The position numbers and the translations under genes were made by a program. A stretch of 38,122 nucleotides of DNA, taken from positions 1 through 38,122 of the forward strand of contig CAJXVR010000028.1 of NCBI GenBank assembly GCA_913061285.1, written 5' to 3'. This DNA comes from an uncultured Verrucomicrobiota bacterium (GTDB taxonomy: Bacteria; Verrucomicrobiota; Verrucomicrobiia; Limisphaerales; AAA164-E04). Below are positions 7,844-15,410 of this stretch, in pieces (the first letter of the stretch is position 1; the number at the start of each line of letters is the position of its first letter). The notes beneath the pieces are model-generated. The model was not told the origin of the DNA and did no database searches. It was given only the letters and a program-made list of their open reading frames with translations.

Positions 7844-8053
7844 TTATAAGGAGATTTCTTTTAGCAAAGTCGCGGTCTTAGCCTGATAGCTGTCGGTCGT
7901 CGTGATTGTAGTATAGGTGAAGCCAAGTGCAGACATGTAAGCCTTGTGAACTTGCTCGGCGGGAATGACTTGGCCATTGAATTCCAGATCGCGCGACGAG
8001 CAGGCATCTTGACCAGAGTCCGACGCTTCTCCTTCAACCGTGAAACAAGGGTA
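7844..8053 (-). pseudogene. Possible protein remnant, C-terminal fragment
   Basis: On the minus strand a stop-to-stop frame of about 69 codons reads with protein-like composition (for example DACSSRDLEFNGQVIPAEQV, then KAYMSALGFTYTTITTTDSY) and ends at TAA (7844-7846). It has no start codon and an in-frame TGA just upstream. I take it as a possible decayed 3' end of an unknown gene. An overlapping ATG-started frame on the same strand looks less natural. No family is recognised. Confidence 0.3.
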
Positions 8054-8259
8054 TCACCCATATTCGTGCGAAATGGACCAATAAGCGGTGCTTATCTGGG
8101 CTCTAAGGTCTGACGAGCCTGGACGGAAGAGAGCTCTGATTAGGTGTGCGTTCCCAGATTTTCTACTAAGGAATCCTCTGTCCATTTTCTCAGAACTTAT
8201 CGGATCGCTTAACACATTTTACGTTCCATTGCTCCATAAATCCGATATACCTTTCGGGT

Positions 8260-8622
8260 ATGATGAAAAAAACACTCTATATTCCAGCTATCCGGGTAGT
8301 ATTTCTCAGCATCCTCCTAATCAACTTGGCTACCGGATGTGGAGGGTCGTCAAAATATGCCTACGCCAGCTCAGACACAACAGAAGGTGAAGCGTTTCTC
8401 AAAGAGGCCTCTGAAAAGTGGGGCGAGGTAAAGCTTATGGCTACAGCAGCTTACTGGAAGGAAAAAGGAGAAGCGTTCGATTCAGCAACCGTTCAAAAAC
8501 ATATTCAGGATATTCAGGCAGCAATTTCAGAGCAATTTCATGCGCTACTAAAGAAGAAGAAACTTTCAAAAAGCCAAGCCGATCGTTACTTAGAAATTCT
8601 TAAACATGCTAGTAGCCAGTAA
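8260..8622 (+). CDS. Hypothetical small lipoprotein
   Basis: This protein of about 120 residues has a lipoprotein signal: a basic start (MMKKT), a hydrophobic core, and the lipobox-like LATGC, with the lipidated Cys at residue 27 followed by GGSS. The mature part has two helical segments ending in a Lys-rich stretch (LLKKKKLSKSQADRYLEIL). Two adjacent ATGs (8260 and 8263) are equally possible starts. No family is recognised. It is the last orphan gene of the AT-richer region; the next 424 bp contain no gene. Confidence 0.62.
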   Translation: MMKKTLYIPAIRVVFLSILLINLATGCGGSSKYAYASSDTTEGEAFLKEASEKWGEVKLMATAAYWKEKGEAFDSATVQKHIQDIQAAISEQFHALLKKKKLSKSQADRYLEILKHASSQ

Positions 8623-9046
8623 ATACCTATCTGATACGAGATGATCGGTCCTGAGTAAAGTGGACACGGGATTCCCTTATTTCGCACAAGATCACTTAGA
8701 TTTAATCCCGTCATCGGAAACTGTTGCCGAGACCGATGCTCTCTCACCTGTCCCACAAAGAAGAAGGTTCGCGAAATTACTGACTTCCCTTTTCAACTGA
8801 AACCCGATCATTAGCATCTGAAACATGACGGTCCTCATGTGATGCCAGTCCTGCCGTTTTTCAAATCAATCTAGGGTCCCCTTTTTTCGCTCTCGAATGT
8901 TCCGCGATCCTTGAAAAACGTCGAGAATCTGAATCTCGTTCTCAAGACTTCGGTAGAAAATCAAATACCTTCGAAACTCAGTAACGACAATCTTCCGAAC
9001 ATCATTCAGCTCGGTCTAGGACACTTTATCTCCATAACCGCATGGG
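8623..9046. other. Gene-poor stretch at the right edge of the accessory region
   Basis: No convincing gene is seen in any frame. A short piece at about 8650-8675 (CCTGAGTAAAGTGGACA) resembles the terminal repeats of some insertion sequences, but no transposase or partner repeat is visible, so no element is called. A TTG-started frame at 8911-9114 runs into the next gene on the opposite strand and has no supporting features. The region probably marks the boundary between the accessory stretch and the conserved chromosome. Confidence 0.45.
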
Positions 9047-9757
9047 CTACGGTTTATCGATCACGAGCCGACAAATCACTGTGTTGTGAATCTTTAAATC
9101 AGAGCTCCAGATAAACTTCGCCGAACGATCCCAACGGATCCGATCATAGCCATCTTTGGGACGCACTTCCTGCTTACTAAACTCGGTCACAGCCTCCCAG
9201 GACTGATCGTCAAACCCAGCGGCTTTCCATCCCGCAGGTTCCTCTCGCTCAAGGAAGCCACAAGGACCACTCCCCGCTTGAGGGTTGCGTTCGTGTGCAC
9301 AATCAGGATCCAACGGGGCCTCATGGAGAACAAAACACTTCCAATTTCGATCCGTCACGGCGATCACCTCTCCGGTGTCAACATTGGTGAATTGAGCAAT
9401 CAAGCCTCCATCACCAATCTGTTGACGCCGTGATCCGATATATTCCAGACCGGTATCATTCTGCTTAAAATCCTTCACGACAAAGTTCAGCACCAGCGGA
9501 TAGTCTCCCGAGAATTCAAAACTCTCAGCATTAAACGAGCGCTCAGTCGTGATCGGAACTGAGTCCTCAACAACCAGTTCTTCACCTAAATAGAGCTGGA
9601 ACCAATTATCCGCCCAAACCTCGCCGCGAATAGTGACTGCCCCTTCATTGACCGCCGTCTTTCGGGCCTCAACGGGTGCCCGCCCACAACTCACCAAGAG
9701 CATCGTGAGCAATGTGTATCCGAGGTATTTCATTCTATTCATCGCTACGTTATTCAC
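9047..9757 (-). CDS. Lipoprotein with a predicted beta-sandwich fold
   Basis: This 236-residue protein has a lipoprotein signal ending in LLVSC (lipidated Cys at residue 24 from the first Met; ATGs at 9742 and 9733 are alternative starts). The mature part alternates hydrophobic and polar residues and has many Trp (EVWADNWFQLYLGEE, then WKAAGFDDQSWEAV and SAKFIWSSDL). That pattern resembles galactose-binding-like beta-sandwiches such as the accessory domains of rhamnosidases. Four mature Cys besides the lipidated one could form disulfides. It starts 19 bp after the serine hydrolase stop on the same strand, so the two probably form an operon and act together at the cell surface. The fold is inferred from pattern only; no enzymatic motif is visible. 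Confidence 0.68.
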   Translation of the reverse strand: MNNVAMNRMKYLGYTLLTMLLVSCGRAPVEARKTAVNEGAVTIRGEVWADNWFQLYLGEELVVEDSVPITTERSFNAESFEFSGDYPLVLNFVVKDFKQNDTGLEYIGSRRQQIGDGGLIAQFTNVDTGEVIAVTDRNWKCFVLHEAPLDPDCAHERNPQAGSGPCGFLEREEPAGWKAAGFDDQSWEAVTEFSKQEVRPKDGYDRIRWDRSAKFIWSSDLKIHNTVICRLVIDKP

Positions 9758-9776
9758 GTTTGAAAACAGCTATCAA

Positions 9777-11051
9777 TCAATCTATCAACGCTTGGTAGAC
9801 GAGTGTTCGGAGCTTGCTATGGTCATCAACACGACGAGCAGGAATCAATTGGGTAAAATAGACCACTACCAGTTCATTTTCCGGATCGACCCAGTAGGTA
9901 GAATGATACGCACCGCCCCAACCGAATTCGCCAACGGCACCAGGCGTTCCCCGCGCCCCCAAATCCTTGAGAACAGAAAAACCAAGCCCCATTCCAACCC
10001 CTGATCCTCCAAACTCAATATCCCCTATATGATCGACCGTCATGAGCTTAACACTTGGGGGAGAGAGTATCCGCGCTGACCCCAGTCGGCCTCCATTCAA
10101 TAACATTTGGAGGAATCGACCATAGTCATTCGCGGTCGACAACAATCCAGCCCCCCCAGAGAAGCTTTTCCGTGGCCCCTCAACGTAGGCCCCCTGCCCA
10201 ACCATCCGTCCGGGATTCGGAGCTCGCTCTAGGCCTCCCTCATCCTTACTCGAGTAGACCGTTGCCAATCGATTCGTCTTATCCCGCGGGAGATAAAAGT
10301 GGGTATCATTCATCCCCAAGGGGCGAAGGATTCTATCAGACAAGAACTCGTCCAAGGATTGCTCCGCCACAACCTCAATCAAAGCCCCTAGAATATCTGT
10401 ATTGTAACCATAGACAAATTTCTCCCCCGGTTGAGCATCGAAGGGAAGTGATGGAATCCGAGAGACAGTCTCTCGGATTGGCTCATCACGATCAGCAAAA
10501 TACCATCCCGTGATACCCGCCTCCTCCCATTTTTCTTTTCCTGGACCGCCGCCGTACCCAATGCCAGCCGTATGGGTGAGGAGATCTCGAATCGTGATTT
10601 TGCGTATTGCATCCACCACCTTGAAGCCATCGTCGCTTTTCTCCGCAACGCTTGTCTTCTTAAACTCAGGCAGATACTTGCCTACAGGATCCGAAATCAA
10701 CAACTTGCCTTCCTCCTGCAAGATCATCACTCCCACACTCACTAGGGCCTTTGACTGCGAGGCGATGCGAAAGATGGCATCATTCCCAAGCTTCGACCGT
10801 GATTCGATATCACGATACCCAAAGGACTTGAAGTAAGGGATCTTTCCTTTCCGAGCCACCAGAATCGTCGCTCCCGGAAGCTTTTCATCACTGACATACT
10901 GTTGAAAAACAGTACTCAGTCGTTCAAGCCGCTCAGACGACATTCCTACAGTTTCTGGAAGCGCTGGGGTGAATTCCGCTGCCGCGGGCGAGCTAGTGAG
11001 CAAGAACACACCAAGCCCCAGCAAATTGGCAGATAGTAATAGTTTCTTCAT
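9777..11051 (-). CDS. Serine hydrolase, class C beta-lactamase/family VIII esterase type
   Basis: This is a secreted penicillin-binding-protein-fold hydrolase. The start at 11051 (MKKLLLSANLLGLG) gives a standard signal peptide cleaved near PAAA-EF, 424 residues in all; an upstream ATG at 11096 would add 15 unlikely residues. The nucleophile motif S-x-x-K is SQSK (Ser98-Lys101 from the chosen start). The catalytic Tyr is in YGYNTDILG, where the third position of the Y-x-N motif is not Asn, as in EstB-like family VIII esterases rather than true AmpC enzymes. LTHTAGIG and a C-terminal GWGG match the family. Substrate is unknown, probably an ester or a peptidoglycan-derived amide in the periplasm. 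It leads a two-gene unit with the lipoprotein at 9047. Confidence 0.9.
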   Translation of the reverse strand: MKKLLLSANLLGLGVFLLTSSPAAAEFTPALPETVGMSSERLERLSTVFQQYVSDEKLPGATILVARKGKIPYFKSFGYRDIESRSKLGNDAIFRIASQSKALVSVGVMILQEEGKLLISDPVGKYLPEFKKTSVAEKSDDGFKVVDAIRKITIRDLLTHTAGIGYGGGPGKEKWEEAGITGWYFADRDEPIRETVSRIPSLPFDAQPGEKFVYGYNTDILGALIEVVAEQSLDEFLSDRILRPLGMNDTHFYLPRDKTNRLATVYSSKDEGGLERAPNPGRMVGQGAYVEGPRKSFSGGAGLLSTANDYGRFLQMLLNGGRLGSARILSPPSVKLMTVDHIGDIEFGGSGVGMGLGFSVLKDLGARGTPGAVGEFGWGGAYHSTYWVDPENELVVVYFTQLIPARRVDDHSKLRTLVYQALID

Positions 11052-11314
11052 AGATTCACGGATACTGAATGAATGCCTTAGTAAGGCACGAGCCATCCGA
11101 CTAGACCAGACTATTCACGCTCAATGAAGGCGTCGATTAGGAGAGGATGCCTCCGCGAGACAGGTCAAGGAGTAGGCGGTGACCGACCAGTTAAGCTACG
11201 CTTTTTTCCTTTTAGATTCGGCTGAAGTGTATTATCAAATTTCGCAGGTTGGTGATGCGACTCCGTCTTTCGATGGAACACCTCCTGGGACGCTTGGCTA
11301 AAGAAAGGTTTAGT

Positions 11315-12643
11315 ATGTACGTTCCCAGTCACGGGTTGTCCGGTCGCGGTCTTATCTCACGTCAGTTTCTTGTCCTTGCGATGTCCTTGGTATTCGGCGT
11401 CATTTCCGGCTTCTCTCAGTCGCTCATCAATGAATTCGCCAAACTCGCTCCCTCCGATCTCAATGCCTCCGATCAGTTCGGTTGGTCGGTGGGAATCGAC
11501 GGTTCGCAAGCCATCGTAGGATCCATCAATCATGACTCCGTCGCATCCAATGCTGGTGCCGCTTGGGTCTTCAATGCCAGCACCGGTGCCCTTGTCACGA
11601 AATTGGAAGCGGGCGACGGTGAGCTGGGAGACAATTTCGGTTTCTCTACGGCGATCGGCAGTGGTTATGCCTTAGTCGGAGCGACCGGCGAGGACAATGA
11701 GGTGACGAACTTGGCCACCGGATCTGGAGCCGCCTATTTGTTTAATTCCAGCACCGGCAACCAAGTCAACAAGTTCGAACCGGCCGACGGCCAAACCAAT
11801 GATGGATTCGGCCGCTCGGTTGATATCGGTGGAGGCATAGGAGCCATTGGTAATCCGGGGGATGACGATGCGAACAGTGACGCAGGTTCGGTTTTTCTCT
11901 ACAATCTCTCATCCGGCTCGAACCTTCACATCCTGACCGCTGGTGATGCTGGAACCACCGACCAATTGGGAACGGCGGTGGCAACCGATGGAATCCACGT
12001 TGTGGGAGGCGCCCCGGGAGCAGACGCCGACTCAACCGTCGGAACAGGCGCCGCCTATGTCTTTGACGCCAGCACCGGAACTCAGCTTCACAAGCTCGTC
12101 GCCTCGGACGGGGCTCAGAATGATCTCTTTGGCATTTCGGTCGATATCAGCGGCGATCGAATCATCATTGGGGCCTCATCGCACGATGCGGACGGAGCTA
12201 CTGCTGGAGCGGCCTATGTCTTCGGCACATCAGACGGATCTCAACTCTTCAAGCTAACGCCATCGGATATCGCTGCCGGGGATCAGTTCGGAATCTCGGT
12301 AGGAATCAGCGGGAACCTTGCTGTCATCGGATCCGAGTTCGACGACGACGACGGCCTAAGCTCAGGCAGCGCCTACGTTTTTGATCTCACCACGGGCGCG
12401 GAAGTATTCAAATTCACTGCCTCAGACGCAGCGCAGGGAGACTTCCTTGGCGGCGCCTTGGCCTTTGCTGCCGGTAAAGCGATTGTTGGCGCGACGCTCG
12501 ATGACGATCTCGGCAACAGCTCAGGATCGGCCTATTTGGTAGCCGTCCCCGAGCCACGAATCTACGGAATAATCGCCGCCCTTTCTTTGATTGCGTTCGT
12601 CGCCACTCGACGACGTCATCAAGGCCTACAAGACTCAAGATAG
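11315..12643 (+). CDS. FG-GAP repeat beta-propeller protein with PEP-CTERM anchor
   Basis: ATG at 11315 follows an AGAAAGG ribosome binding site by 7 bases and is preferred over the upstream ATG at 11249. The signal peptide (FLVLAMSLVFGVISGFSQS) is followed by seven tandem repeats of about 50 residues. Each has a D-x-F/L-G-x-S/A-V signature and a calcium-loop-like Asp/Gly run (for example SDGAQNDLFGISV, SDIAAGDQFGISV), which suits a complete seven-bladed FG-GAP propeller. The C-terminus is a PEP-CTERM sorting signal: VPEP, a hydrophobic segment, then ATRRRH. Such proteins are exported and processed by exosortase, often for extracellular matrix or surface display. The ligand is unknown. It stands alone, with an 11-bp-stem hairpin separating it from the convergent dehydrogenase gene. 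Confidence 0.87.
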   Translation: MYVPSHGLSGRGLISRQFLVLAMSLVFGVISGFSQSLINEFAKLAPSDLNASDQFGWSVGIDGSQAIVGSINHDSVASNAGAAWVFNASTGALVTKLEAGDGELGDNFGFSTAIGSGYALVGATGEDNEVTNLATGSGAAYLFNSSTGNQVNKFEPADGQTNDGFGRSVDIGGGIGAIGNPGDDDANSDAGSVFLYNLSSGSNLHILTAGDAGTTDQLGTAVATDGIHVVGGAPGADADSTVGTGAAYVFDASTGTQLHKLVASDGAQNDLFGISVDISGDRIIIGASSHDADGATAGAAYVFGTSDGSQLFKLTPSDIAAGDQFGISVGISGNLAVIGSEFDDDDGLSSGSAYVFDLTTGAEVFKFTASDAAQGDFLGGALAFAAGKAIVGATLDDDLGNSSGSAYLVAVPEPRIYGIIAALSLIAFVATRRRHQGLQDSR

Positions 12644-12681
12644 GAAGTCAGAGAGAAACGGGACAACCGATCAAATCCAAC

Positions 12682-12715
12682 TGTTCCCTTGACGTTCAGA
12701 AACTTCAAGGGAACA
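12682..12715. terminator. Bidirectional hairpin between convergent genes
   Basis: TGTTCCCTTGA (12682-12692) and TCAAGGGAACA (12705-12715) form a perfect 11-bp stem with a 12-nt loop between the stop codons of the convergent FG-GAP and alcohol dehydrogenase genes. There is no long T-run on either side. The placement supports a shared transcript end. Confidence 0.65.
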
Positions 12716-12739
12716 AGCTCATCAATTCGTCCCAGCGGA

Positions 12740-13774
12740 CTAAAGATCAATAACGATCTTCAGCGCCTGAAGTTCGCCCTTGGCTAACTTCGTCATGGTT
12801 GCCGGAGCTTCCTCCAAGCTGCAATGACCTTCAATAAATGACGCCAACTTGTCTTGGATCCCAGGAACCATCTCCAGCGCTGAAGCAAACGCCCGTCGAT
12901 CGAATCCATAAGTACCGACAAAGCTCACTTCCTGACTGACAATATCCTGCAAGGGAAAGCTGACTTCCTTCGCCAGATTGCCAATCAAGAGCACCGTTCC
13001 TCCCGGTTTGACCAGAGCAAGGCACTGTTGAAAGGACGAACGACTTCCCACCGCATCCACTACTAAATCGGGCTTGTCACCCATGGCCGTTTCAACCCGG
13101 CTAGCCACCGATTCGGCACTATCATCAGCGGTCACCAAGATCGGATGCGCGCCAAACTCTTGCCCTCGATCAAGTTTCTCCTGAATCGTATCCAAGATCG
13201 CCACCTCTCCAATTCCCGATTCCTTAGCCACCAGAATACCGGACAAGCCGATGGTTCCGGAACCGACGATCGCGGCCCGTTCCGCTTGAATGTTCTTGGC
13301 GGCTAGTCGATGAAATCCGTGGGTCACGACGGCGACCGGTTCGACAAGAATTCCAACCGTAGGATCCACGCCTTCAGGAACAACCAAAGCACTCTCTGCC
13401 GGTAGCGTTAGATAGTCAGCCATCGCGCCTCGTTTTCCGAGGTTCACGCCAATGACCTTTTTTGCCAAAAAGCTAGGATCTCCCTCCTCCGGGGTAGGTG
13501 CCGTTTCAGCAATAATATTAAACACCGTGACAAGGTCTCCCACTGCAGGAGTCGTCACTCCGGCACCGACGGCCTCGACGACGCCAACCGCCTCGTGTCC
13601 CATCACCATCCCAGGAGCACGCCGACCACTCTCGCCGGTAAAGCCATGGACATCGCTGCCGCAAATTCCAACCGTTTTCATTTTCACCAGCACTTCACCC
13701 GCAGCTGGGCTAGGTTTAGGCAGGTCTTCAAGGCTCATGTCCCACGGTCCGTTGTATACGAGTGCTCTCATCAA
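12740..13774 (-). CDS. Zinc-type alcohol/polyol dehydrogenase (MDR family)
   Basis: This 344-residue medium-chain dehydrogenase would oxidise an alcohol or polyol with NAD(P)+ in the cytoplasm. The catalytic zinc ligands are visible: Cys38 (GICGSD), His60-Glu61 (GHE) and Glu145 (VEPVAV). The Rossmann motif is GSGTIG (171-176), and Asp195 at the end of the second strand (ILD) favours NAD. The lobe at about 85-110, which normally carries four Cys for the structural zinc, has none here (NIIAETAPTPEEGDPS instead), so that site is absent, as in some sorbitol/threonine dehydrogenase-like subgroups. The two adjacent ATGs give starts one codon apart. The substrate cannot be told from sequence. It is a single gene between a convergent hairpin and the terminator of the DUF1501 operon. 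Confidence 0.9.
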   Translation of the reverse strand: MMRALVYNGPWDMSLEDLPKPSPAAGEVLVKMKTVGICGSDVHGFTGESGRRAPGMVMGHEAVGVVEAVGAGVTTPAVGDLVTVFNIIAETAPTPEEGDPSFLAKKVIGVNLGKRGAMADYLTLPAESALVVPEGVDPTVGILVEPVAVVTHGFHRLAAKNIQAERAAIVGSGTIGLSGILVAKESGIGEVAILDTIQEKLDRGQEFGAHPILVTADDSAESVASRVETAMGDKPDLVVDAVGSRSSFQQCLALVKPGGTVLLIGNLAKEVSFPLQDIVSQEVSFVGTYGFDRRAFASALEMVPGIQDKLASFIEGHCSLEEAPATMTKLAKGELQALKIVIDL

Positions 13775-13916
13775 TTCGCTTTTCTAGACATTGTATTCAG
13801 ATAGGGATCGGATCTTATAAATTCCGAACTGGAAAACAAGACAATCACCTATGATTCCTGTCGAAGCAATCCCGACGGGGCTAAAAAAGACATCACCACG
13901 AGCAGCAACACCCGTC

Positions 13917-13959
13917 CAAAAAACAGAACAGCTCCGATGAGCAATACACTCACCGGAGC
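13917..13959 (-). terminator. Intrinsic terminator of the DUF1800-DUF1501 operon
   Basis: Read on the minus strand, GCTCCGGTGAG and CTCATCGGAGC form an 11-bp stem with one G-U wobble and a 7-nt loop, followed by TGTTCTGTTTTTT. It lies about 40 bp after the DUF1501 stop codon. Confidence 0.85.
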
Positions 13960-13996
13960 CGATGGCCCCCACGAAATCCGGAACGGCGGTTCCCTC

Positions 13997-15358
13997 CTAA
14001 GCGCGCATGAAATTGAGATGCTGAAAGTCACTCGGACTATCAAGCTTCGCAAACGTGTAGCCGGGAATGATTGTGTCCATTAGTTTGGCGTCATCCCCAA
14101 AGTGACCCTGAAAGATCTCGGCGAACACACTGCGGAAATCGGTTCTCCGAGCAACGTAACGATCTCGCTTGCTGAACAGATCCCCATCAGCCCAGGTCGA
14201 CTCATCGCAGTTGTAGACACCACCCTGAACCCCGCCTCCACCAACAAACATGACACTCGATTCAGCATGATCCGTTCCCGCACTCCCGTTTTCCTTCGAG
14301 GTTCGTCCGAACTCTGTCATGGTGACGACAATCAGATCTTCCCACTGATCTTGAAGGTCTCGGTAAATCGCCTGAAATCCTTGAGCCACCGTGCCAAGCA
14401 AATTGGGATGTGAGCCATTGAGTTGTCCTTGACTCTTGTGAGTATCCCACCCACCAATTCTCATACCGATCACCCGAACGTCCGTCCGCTTCATCAACAT
14501 CGCAGCTTCTTGAAGCTTGTTCCCCAAACTATTGTTCGGATAGTCGGCCCCGTTCTCGGGTTGATAGGTCCCCTGATCCAAGGCCCCTTTCACTGTCGTC
14601 AAGGCCGCACCGAGAGTCTGACCCGCATTGTGAATCAGATTCCGATAAAGCTTGCCCTCTTGATCCGCCGGCCCTCCATAGAGTCCCAGCAGCCCTTTAC
14701 CACCAACGCCACCTGAGGTCTCCGGACGTTGGCCTAAAAATCTCTCTCCTGCCGGAAGGTCAAAACGATTTGCCCGACTAAAATTCGGAATCGTGTTGGC
14801 CCCTCTTAATGCCAACAACTGAGAACCAGAGAGCCCCGCAGCAACAAACGCGTTTTCCGGAGCATTCAGATTGACCGATGAATTAAGGTAGCGATAAATG
14901 AATCCCTCCTCGGTTTCCGTATCCCCGGGAATCCCGTTCTGCCAATAGTGCTGACTATTGAAATGAGATCGCGATTGTCCCTCGTAGCCGACTCGGTGCA
15001 GCACGGCCAGATTCCCGGGCCCGTCTTGTCCATTGATCCCTGAATGATTGTAGATTTCCATCATCGGAGCCAGGGCCGGATGGAAATCAGCAAACCCGTT
15101 TCCGGAAGCGATCGCTTCGCCCGGCGGGATATACAAAGTTGGTCTCGTTTGCGCATTGTATTCTGAATCCCCCCTGGGGATCACCGTGTTGACCCCGTCA
15201 TTCCCACCTTCTTGAAAGATGAAAATCATCTTCTTGTTTGCGAGGCCTGGTGCCGCTAGCAGCTTCCGTTGGAACAAAATCGGAGAGGCCATATTGAGCC
15301 CCAATGCACTGAGAGCTAAGCTCCCCGATTTTAGAAAATGCCGTCGATTGATATTCAT
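13997..15358 (-). CDS. DUF1501 family protein, Tat-exported
   Basis: This 453-residue protein opens with a twin-arginine signal (NRRHFLKSG, residues 4-12) and hydrophobic h-region, so it should be exported folded. Motifs of the DUF1501 family, distantly related to alkaline phosphatase/sulfatase folds, are present: FQEGGNDGVNT near residue 50, GGWDTH, VTMTEFGRTS and GTDHA. Family members of this length are common in Verrucomicrobia and Planctomycetes and are nearly always paired with a DUF1800 gene, as here (52 bp downstream of the DUF1800 stop, same strand). The biochemical role is not established. An intrinsic terminator follows it. Annotation as a family member is secure. Confidence 0.92.
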   Translation of the reverse strand: MNINRRHFLKSGSLALSALGLNMASPILFQRKLLAAPGLANKKMIFIFQEGGNDGVNTVIPRGDSEYNAQTRPTLYIPPGEAIASGNGFADFHPALAPMMEIYNHSGINGQDGPGNLAVLHRVGYEGQSRSHFNSQHYWQNGIPGDTETEEGFIYRYLNSSVNLNAPENAFVAAGLSGSQLLALRGANTIPNFSRANRFDLPAGERFLGQRPETSGGVGGKGLLGLYGGPADQEGKLYRNLIHNAGQTLGAALTTVKGALDQGTYQPENGADYPNNSLGNKLQEAAMLMKRTDVRVIGMRIGGWDTHKSQGQLNGSHPNLLGTVAQGFQAIYRDLQDQWEDLIVVTMTEFGRTSKENGSAGTDHAESSVMFVGGGGVQGGVYNCDESTWADGDLFSKRDRYVARRTDFRSVFAEIFQGHFGDDAKLMDTIIPGYTFAKLDSPSDFQHLNFMRA

Positions 15359-15410
15359 ACTACTCTTGTAAAATTAAAACGCTTTCAAGCTTCTGAGACA
15401 CCCTGTGACC

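Noticed and set aside
8079-8096. Third dif-like palindrome (ATAAGC GGT GCTTAT)
   Set aside because: ATAA and TTAT are present but the spacing is 7 bases, the spacer differs and the outer arms do not pair; probably a chance hairpin.
8645-8680. Possible insertion-sequence end (CCTGAGTAAAGTGGACA)
   Set aside because: It looks like termini of some IS elements, but no transposase fragment, no partner inverted repeat and no target duplication could be found nearby.
8911-9114. TTG-started 67-codon frame on the plus strand
   Set aside because: It overlaps the 3' end of the lipoprotein gene on the other strand, has no ribosome binding site and no protein-like domain.
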